Made by a program: the position numbers and the translations under genes
NCBI GenBank assembly: GCA_038363925.1
Contig: JAQQWL010000015.1
Span: 62,001-126,000 of the forward strand
DNA length: 64,000 bases
Direction of reading: 5' to 3'
DNA from: Apiospora phragmitis
Taxonomy: Eukaryota; Ascomycota; Sordariomycetes; Amphisphaeriales; Apiosporaceae
Notes under the pieces: generated by a model
Told to the model about the DNA's origin: nothing
Seen by the model: the letters and a program-made list of their open reading frames with translations, nothing else
Databases searched by the model: none
Shown: one piece after another, positions 57,191-64,000 of the stretch
How the letters are laid out: each line of letters opens with the position of its first letter
Position numbering within the stretch: the first letter of the stretch is position 1

Positions 57191-58822
57191 TCAGACGTTT
57201 TCTGATCTGCCGTCCCGAATTAGTATTTCATGCGGAATAGCGCCAGTACGGTATCTTACATTGATCTTCAAATATCCGTTGCCCAGAGGCTGTACGCTTT
57301 GGTCGTGGGAATGAGGCAACTCAGTCAGGGCCGTGGGACTGAACATGAGTGCCTGCCCCGTGCGCAGCTTGACAATGGTACTGAAAAGTTCGTTGGAATC
57401 GCCGGCATCGTGTTTGTTGGCACCGGCTAGATGCTTTTTCAAGGTGTCGTACCACGCCGGTGATAGGAAACGGTGGACAAACGTAACGTTGGCTAGATCG
57501 ATCAGCTCAGGCGACAGGGTAGGTTCCTGCGTGGCAATGAACACCCGTGTGCCTGTGTGACGTTGCTGGCGGATGATTGACGTGAGATCCGAAGTAAGCA
57601 CACGGGCCTCGCCAGTTTGAACCAGGAACTGCCCAGTATCTCGGTTAGTATCGACCATCTTTCATCCTTTTACCTGTCGGGTATTTACCTTGTGGGCTTC
57701 ATCCATAGCAACGACACGGCCGCACTTGGAGGGGCTCTTGAGGAAGATGGAAAGACAGATGGCGAAGAGGACGCATGCATCATCCGAACTGATTTGAGGG
57801 TCACCCAAATCGATGATTGTGATCGTGCCCGGCTTGAAAGCCCATATATCCTCAGCAGCAGGTGCAGGCCTTGTGCTCGTTGTGTGCTGACCAGGCGCGA
57901 CAAAACTATCAATCAGTTGCAGTCGCATCTTTAGTGGCGTCTCCTGGCCTCGGAGCCACGGGAACTGCTTGACACGATGGCAGAATTCGGTGTACGTGAA
58001 AACCCGAGGACCCTCCATTGCGATCTCTCGGATCAAGTTTCTGACGACGTCCACGTACAGAGGGGTGCTACTTGCCTTTGGATCGACAGCCATGAACTTC
58101 ATCATGTTAGAGACATCAAGATGATCCTCTATCAGATACAGTGGGAGAACTTTGGGCCGAGGGTGGCCGGGCGGCAAACCTGGCAGCTCAGTGTACATTT
58201 TCTTCATGGCCCATATGTGGGATGGCGAGACCAGCACGTTGACGGGCACATTCCGAGAACACAGGTATGCCGCCTCGCAGAGCTGCGTGTTGTTGTAGCC
58301 TGAGTTGTTGTCGTAGTGCATCACCAACGCAGACATGGGGTACGGCAGCTGACCAGCGTCGTTGTTGGTCATGACGGCATTCTCCAGGAGGCAGCTGAGT
58401 GTATGGCTCTTGCCAGCTCCCTGGGAGCCACAGATGAAGGCAGACCAGGGGATGTTAAGGTTCGTCATGACCAAGCGGTTTTCGAGCGCAGTAGATGGCA
58501 ATCCAGACATGCTTTGGATATTGCCGATCAGAGCGAACTGTGGAATGAGTAGTGACATGGAGCCAGGATCGAGTGACAAGGCATCGCTGACATGGTTCGC
58601 CGCACCTGTCGTGAAGACGGGTGCGTTTGTCAAGGCATCAACTTGATCCTGCGCATTCATGGAAGCCTCTGGGTCATCGCCATCAGCCTCTTCAATACGC
58701 TCGTCGCGCAGGAAGTGCCCGAACCGGGAAAGGATGGGGTTTGGGACGGGCACAACAGAGATGTTGGGCTCTTCATCAGTCTGCTCTCCATTCTGATCTG
58801 CGCCTAAATGACGGGCGGCCAT
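57191..58822 (-). CDS. HerA/FtsK-like P-loop ATPase, function unknown
   Basis: Exons 58822-57689 and 57628-57191 (523 aa, phase 0); the intron carries an ideal TACTAAC branch site. The N-terminal 120 residues are acidic and low in complexity. Walker A is GSQGAGKSH (132-140). Walker B ends exon 1 with VVAMDEAHK (about 370-378). The second exon opens FLVQTGEARVLTSDLTSIIR and continues RQQRHTGTRVFIATQEPT, which matches sensor/arginine-finger segments of HerA/VirB4-type ring ATPases. In prokaryotes these pump DNA or protein; the role of this mould family is unknown to me. No signal peptide or transmembrane helix is present. The ATG at 58822 is the first in frame with MAARH; upstream residues use no ATG. 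Confidence 0.8.
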
Positions 58823-60196
58823 GGTTGGCAAGAACTGAGGGAATGGATGGGTGGTGTCAGTTGCGTGGTCAAGTTGAAGGTCAACAGGAAAGGTTTGGTG
58901 GGTTGTGATTTGGAAGGACAGGGAAAGGGTAGAACGCGTTACATAAGGTTGTTTGTTTATGAGGGTCAAGAGGAAAGTGCGGTTGTGGTCCTGCCAGTTC
59001 GTGTTGATGTCGTTAAGGAAACCAAACTGGGTGTTTTCAAAGCGGAGGCCCACTGCATGTGCTGTTCAGCATATACTTCAGTACCTACACTGGGATAATC
59101 GCTTCACCAATCCTTGACGTGTGCTCAAAGTCAGGGTCAATATACTTCAGCAGTGTTCTCGATACCACCCAGCTTTTATCTGGGTACTGAAGTCTGCCTA
59201 AATGCCCGAAATGCAGCCGGTTTCTTTTGCTACTGTGGTGGCCCCCGTTGGTCTTATTGGTATTTACAACAGAATTGATCGATTCTACAAAGGCACAGGT
59301 TATATGTGTACGTACATGTTCCTCTTTAAGGCGTGAAAAATGAAGCCCAGCCTGCACTTTTCGGTGGGCGTCTTGGTCCCCTTATTGCGATGTAGATATA
59401 GTTTCACCACCCGGCTTCTGGGTGATGCCTGGTAAGGGGAATCAGCGATCTTATCGAGTGGTAGATGCCTGGCTTGGGAAGCTATTTACATATATTAACA
59501 TGCTCACTATTGGAGGAGAATGCAGTAGTGGAATATCAGCCATGTACACAACATCAGCAGTCATCTATGTATCAGGTGACAAGGGCTACTATGGGGAGAG
59601 TGTCACATCAAACCACCTACTTAAATCGTTGACTGGACGCAAAAGTCAATGCAATTCGGTTTGAGGGGACGGTAAATCATCTCGAATGTAAGATAATAAC
59701 CGCCTGTCCGTCAACCCCCCTTTCTCCTTGTTCTCCCTTGCGAAGCATCGTTCACATTGGACCTGCCCAACACCCTAATTCGGCACCCTAGCTTAGGTAC
59801 CCAAATACCAAGGAGACGGTCTCCAATACGCGGTATTGAAGCGCCCTTGTTGGGTCACTGACTCTTACACCAAATACAGATCATGATGTCACCTGCAATC
59901 GTATAGACAGGGTACTCGCAGTGTCTCAAGTCTTAGATGTTGATATATCTTGCTACGTAGGATGAAAGGGACCTGATCACAGCCAGAATTAAATAGAGCA
60001 TCAAACAGCATATTCGCTATATGATGGCATATAGATTTACTCGACGCATATGCGTGTGAGCTAAAACCCGATTACCAGATAGGGAATACTTTCACGTATG
60101 TATGAAGAAGTGTCGCGCCAATCCCATTGATTGGTGACAAGACTGGCATGAATAGGCCAAATTGTGTTGTTCCTTTTCTATCCGCGATACCAAGTT
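58823..60196. other. Intergenic, no gene seen
   Basis: About 1.4 kb of AT-rich sequence between two minus-strand genes. It holds the promoter of the ATPase gene and 3' sequence of the hydrolase gene. No domain-bearing ORF. Confidence 0.55.
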
Positions 60197-61480
60197 CTAT
60201 GCTGGTCCCTGCCAGCCGAAGAACTCGAGAGCATCTTTTGTGGCCAGCTCTACCTCCCGTTCCATTCCATACCCCTTATAAAGCATGACCAGGTCGTGTG
60301 GCGCAAATTCTGCCGGCTGGAATCTGACTTGATTGCCGTTCATGCCTGCCATCTCGTCTGCAAACTCCTTGATCGTGTCGAAAAAGGCTTCGGCGGAGCC
60401 GGCATTGATGTGCAACGGAACGCTGGTCCGGAAGGGGTGGTGCAGGGGCGAGATATAGGGCAGCTCATCGGCAGTTGGCTGGCGTTCAGGAAGATAGGCG
60501 TCAACGCCCCATTGGAGCAGCGAGGCAGGCAGAATGTCGTGCTCGAAGTTCCGGCTCGCTTCATGGTCTGCGCCGGCATGGGAAGTGACGTGGACCCACG
60601 GAGACCAAAGTAGTGCGCCACCCGGAGGTGGAAGCTTCGATGTGGCCTCTAGATACCTCAGAAAGGCGATGATCAAGGTACCCCCAGCCGAGTCCCCAGA
60701 AAGAAGAATATTCTGCGGTGCTATCCCGAGAGATAACACTTGATGGTAGACAGTGACGATATCTTGTATGGGAGCCGGGAAACGGACGCCGCCAGTGCCA
60801 GAGGACAGTCGGTACTGGGCCACCAAGGTCCGAGATGCCCCGAGATGTCGAGACATTACATTTGCAACTTCTCGCCCAAACATCTCCCGCCCAAGTGCCA
60901 GGACGAAAGCACTTCCAGGTAAATGCAACACTACTTTCTCATCGCGGGTATTCGGTGATGCCCCAGGCGGAGGGCCTGGAAACCATAAGCCGCCCACCGC
61001 AGCTGGATCCGCAAATTTAGGACTCAGGACTTGGGAGAGCTCTGGGTCTACCGGTGTCGCCACAGAGTAATGCTCTTTAGCTTTCTGATGATCCGAGATG
61101 ACACTCGCCAGACCGTCTGATCGAGTAACGGTGTGGTACACGAAAATTTGCCGGACGGCTCTGGTCGTAATGCATGTCTTCAGATTCCATTGTGGGAAGG
61201 GCCGAGTCGACTTCAAGCTGTAGCGGGCCAAAAGCCATGGTAGAATGATGAGGAATTCCAAAATAAGATATATGGCATACACCCCCTTGAAAGGTTGTCT
61301 GGATAACAAGGAAGCCAGGACTAGAGAACCTTGACTTGTTGAAGGTGTAGTGGGAGACTTGGTCCAGAGTGTTGATGGATGTGTAAATAACTGCATCTTG
61401 CCGCAGGATTGCTGCGTGAACAGTGAGTGATCCTTCAGGATTTCTTGTGGGGGAGTCTGGGGAGCAAGGCTTGCGTACAT
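60197..61480 (-). CDS. Alpha/beta-hydrolase-3 family esterase, membrane-anchored
   Basis: Single exon, 427 aa from ATG 61480; Met 61396 (MQLFTHPS) is an alternative start. One hydrophobic helix (VYAIYLILEFLIILPWLLA, about residues 67-85) can anchor it to a membrane. The hydrolase domain has LHLPGSAFV at the oxyanion position, where the family usually has HGGG. The nucleophile elbow is LLSGDSAGG, followed by LLWSPWV. The acid lies in the NAGSAEAFFD segment and the His in FAPHDLVMLYKGYG. Fungal relatives are annotated as arylacetamide deacetylase- or lipase-like enzymes; the substrate is unknown. No cluster partner is nearby. Confidence 0.87.
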   Translation of the reverse strand: MYASLAPQTPPQEILKDHSLFTQQSCGKMQLFTHPSTLWTKSPTTPSTSQGSLVLASLLSRQPFKGVYAIYLILEFLIILPWLLARYSLKSTRPFPQWNLKTCITTRAVRQIFVYHTVTRSDGLASVISDHQKAKEHYSVATPVDPELSQVLSPKFADPAAVGGLWFPGPPPGASPNTRDEKVVLHLPGSAFVLALGREMFGREVANVMSRHLGASRTLVAQYRLSSGTGGVRFPAPIQDIVTVYHQVLSLGIAPQNILLSGDSAGGTLIIAFLRYLEATSKLPPPGGALLWSPWVHVTSHAGADHEASRNFEHDILPASLLQWGVDAYLPERQPTADELPYISPLHHPFRTSVPLHINAGSAEAFFDTIKEFADEMAGMNGNQVRFQPAEFAPHDLVMLYKGYGMEREVELATKDALEFFGWQGPA

Positions 61481-62568
61481 ACCTTATATAAGAATCCTCT
61501 CGATCCTCTGTCTCGGAACTGGTATAAGGAATACGAATGAGATCTCATCTGAAGTATATGAATATTTTGGCTTGAGGAGAAGATGCCAGGAAATAGTGCA
61601 ACCCAACAAGATAAGAAAGGAAAAAACCAACGATGTTAAATTGGTGGCCCCTCATCCATCCATCACGTTTCTGGAACATCCCTCCAATCATTGAATCACC
61701 AAGACCTCACCTTACATGTCGGCCGAGGTGTTACTCCCGTTGTGCCTCTGTGCCTCTGCTGTGCCTCCGCTAGTTCTCCGTTGTGCCTCCGCTAGGTCTC
61801 TGTGCCTCCGTTAGGCCTCCGCTGTGCCGCGTCCAGCCCCCTCGACAGCCAATCTGGGATAATGTTGGATTCCTTCGATCTCCATGTCACCAACGGAATA
61901 TGCCCATCGAGCCGTTGAACACGCACTCTTTGGGGTGGCCGATGACAGTTCCAAAGGAGAAGCGGTGGACTCTACTGAGCTTTCGAGTGGGGTTACTGTG
62001 ACACCATACCCGACGGACTTCAACGAGGCGAGCGGCTGCCGTAAGTAAGTACGCAAATACGTCTTCAACTCGCCTCCGAGGTGAAGTGAGCGAGCACCTC
62101 ATCCACCTTGCTATCGTCTACATGGCATGTCGATGGGCACAGCAGTGGAGGAACGTTTTCTCGTGAGCAGTCACGGAATCAATGCCGATCACTGCCTCTC
62201 GTGCCCGCAGCATCCTGTGAGGAGGAGGAAAGATCGTGATACTCCAAGCTATTACCAGCGGCACAATCATGGAGAGACAAATCGCGGTACAGCATACGCA
62301 TCGTGATTGGTGTAGTATAACTATATTTAGTCGCTGTCAAGTTACTTGAACAAAATTTCCTAGTGTCGCTGTCGCCCTCCAGTCCAGCCATGTAATCATA
62401 CACAGATGTAGTTCCGCCTCCGATATGCAGTGGGAATAATCAGTCCGCAGCCATGTTTAGCTGACATGGGTATGTAGTAATGCAACGCGCCTTGAGATCT
62501 AAATATGACCGACCACATGCACCAAACAATCAAAACTCCTAGCGCCGTCCGTTCAGTCGTTTTCACTT
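61481..62568. other. Intergenic with minisatellite, no gene seen
   Basis: About 1.1 kb between two minus-strand genes. It contains the GTGCCTCCG minisatellite (separate entry). Other ORFs are short and without domains. Confidence 0.55.
61739..61828 (+). repeat. Degenerate minisatellite, TGTGCCTCCGCTAG-type unit
   Basis: Five to six imperfect head-to-tail copies of TGTGCCTC(C/T)G(C/T)TAG-like units of 10-22 bp lie in 90 bp. Copy boundaries vary by deletion of the CTAGTTCTCCG part. It is non-coding. Confidence 0.8.
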
Positions 62569-64000
62569 TCAGTCGGAATCCATCATAGCCATATCGTCTC
62601 TTTCAGCCTCAAAACTCTCGGCCGAGATAGCTCCCCTCTTTGCGGCGTCGCCTTCGTCGTCATCAGCGTTCGTGAAGTCTAGCATAATCCGATCGACATC
62701 CTTATTGTCCTCTTCGTCTGGTGCTTGCGTAATGCCACGTCCGATGCCACCAGAGCCGCGCCTCAGTCCCTCTGCACTCCAGACATCGGGGCCAAAGAGC
62801 TCCTCGGCCTTGCGGCGTCCATTCTCGGTGCGGCCCAGAATCTCAAGGGCCTTAGCCTTACTGATGTCGCCATGCGGGTTCATCACATCGTCATGACCGC
62901 TCAGCAGACGTTCCTCCAAAGAAAGGGGTTCGCGGTCAGTGGCCATGAGTCTGGGACCCGGCCCGTTGCTACCAGCGCTCATGAAAAAGTCGGGATGCAG
63001 ACCCGGGCCAGAACCGTCGACATCCATGGGATCACCCCCTCGAAGGGCGGAACCAGGCCTACTAGACGAAGTTGAGTCCGGGCCACGAGGAGGATGACCA
63101 TGCGCGGTGCTTGTTAGGGCTGCAGGCGTCGAAGGCTGTGACCCACGGCCAAAGAAGTGTTGGCTCCCGGAACCATAGGAGTGAGTTGAGGGACTAGTAG
63201 CATTAGGGGGGTACCCAGATGGGTTGGCACCGGGAGGGGTGAGCAGCCAATGCAGCTTCGGCATTCATTTGCTTACGCTTCAGGCTCAGGGCCTTACCCT
63301 TGATGCTATCGGGCAGATCTTCCGGGTCCTCGACGCCATGTTGGTTCAAGATCCTCTGTAGCTTAGTGGGTCGTGGTTTGCGAGTACTCTTGGACACTTC
63401 CAGTATAGGTGGCGGCTCGGGTGCAACGGGACTCCACTTGTGCAATTCTTGGCGGAAGAAGTTGGTCTCGTCGGCGAGCAGGATCTCGGCGCCCTCGATT
63501 TTGCGCAGGTAGAATCGCTGCGTCTCGGCTTCATTCGCAGTAATCATGATCGGGTTGCAGTACACCGAAATGGCTTGCCTGAAGTCCTGGGCATTGTCGA
63601 TTATCTTCCGAAGAACTTCTTCTTCCTCGGGTTGGAAAGGCAAGCCAGCAATCTCGTCCTGCCAAGCCAGGAGATCTTCCAGTTTTGGTCGAGCCGCATC
63701 ACGAGGGATCTTGACGCGCCAGTCGCAAATTGGGCAAGTGTACTTGTCCTCTTCCTTGACCTTTCCACGGGCAATCTTCAGACATTTACCATGATACCAT
63801 TCATGGCATAATTCGCACTCAATCATCATGCCCGCCTCGCTCCGGCGGCAGATGCAGAATACATCCCTGCCCTCGGACGAGTCGTTCCAAGCTCGATTGG
63901 CCTTGGCATCCCTCTCCTCGCTAGGAGCTCGAGAGGATGGTTCCGCTGGGAGTCTGGGCTTGTCGTTGGTAATGTCGAAGCAGTCCATGTTCCGGTCAAG
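62569..64000 (-). CDS. KDM5/Lid2-type PHD and PLU-1 chromatin protein, C-terminal part (runs off the edge, frameshifted)
   Basis: The reading frame enters from beyond 64000 (codons upstream of Met 63988 are open) and continues on the minus strand to 62569. A PHD finger is complete: FCICRRSEAGMMIECELCHE, WYHGKC, then CPICDW. Helical PLU-1-like sequence follows (KLEDLLAWQDEIAGLPFQP; NEAETQRFYLRKIEGAEILL). The frame changes near 63230-63240 within C-runs; removing one base gives a continuous 477-codon stretch to the stop. The tail is Pro/Ser/Gly-rich, then helical (RRKAEELFGPDVWSAEGL), and acidic at the end. The family joins JmjC H3K4 demethylases or Lid2-type complexes; the JmjC part would lie outside the window. 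A GTACCC...CACAG intron (79 nt) is an alternative to the frameshift. Confidence 0.85.

Overview
The window is nuclear DNA of a filamentous ascomycete (Pezizomycotina, most likely Sordariomycetes; I cannot place the genus). The reasons are short introns of roughly 40-100 nt with GTRNGT donors and CTAAC/CTGAC-type branch sites, monocistronic genes on both strands, and families typical of moulds: 2EXR, F-box, fungal rhodopsin-domain receptors, LCCL membrane protein, secreted GH79 and FAL1. I support 22 protein-coding loci, all rebuilt by hand splicing. I found no tRNA, rRNA, CRISPR array or intact transposon.

Layout. 1-9.9 kb: a secreted protein with a hydrophobic tail (minus), an APH-like kinase (plus), a damaged-looking F-box protein (plus) and an MCT-type MFS transporter (plus). 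10.4-17.5 kb: a 2EXR gene with an in-frame amber codon (minus), an unknown helical/basic protein (plus), an LCCL membrane protein (minus), and the accessory subunit of queuine tRNA-ribosyltransferase with a one-base frameshift (plus). 19-21.4 kb: an eight-exon secreted alkaline phosphatase with an upstream CACGTGGG phosphate-regulon-type site. 22.1-30.1 kb: two paralogous alpha/beta hydrolases, a rhodopsin-domain membrane protein and a secreted ADC-like protein. 32.1-34.8 kb: a divergent mitochondrial pair, NDUFA12 (complex I) and PGS1 (cardiolipin pathway). 36-42.5 kb: a secreted I9-inhibitor-like protein and a ThrE/Prm10-like transporter, separated by a strongly G-skewed, polypurine non-coding stretch.

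42.5-48.4 kb is a 5.9 kb stretch without a supportable gene, between two divergently transcribed membrane-protein genes. 50.2-53.5 kb holds a divergent RNA-processing pair: FAL1/eIF4A-III helicase and SF3a60 (SF3A3/Prp9). 54-64 kb: a GPI-anchored GH79 glucuronidase-like enzyme, a HerA/FtsK-like P-loop ATPase, a membrane-anchored alpha/beta-hydrolase-3 enzyme, a small minisatellite, and the C-terminal part of a KDM5/Lid2-type PHD/PLU-1 chromatin protein that runs off the right edge.

There is no obvious biosynthetic cluster. The strongest functional themes are two head-to-head pairs sharing promoters of about 0.4 kb (mitochondrion; spliceosome/EJC) and a phosphate-scavenging phosphatase with a matching promoter site. 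Several otherwise intact genes carry single-base lesions (amber codon, one-base frameshifts). Whether these are real or assembly errors is the most consequential open question for the annotation.
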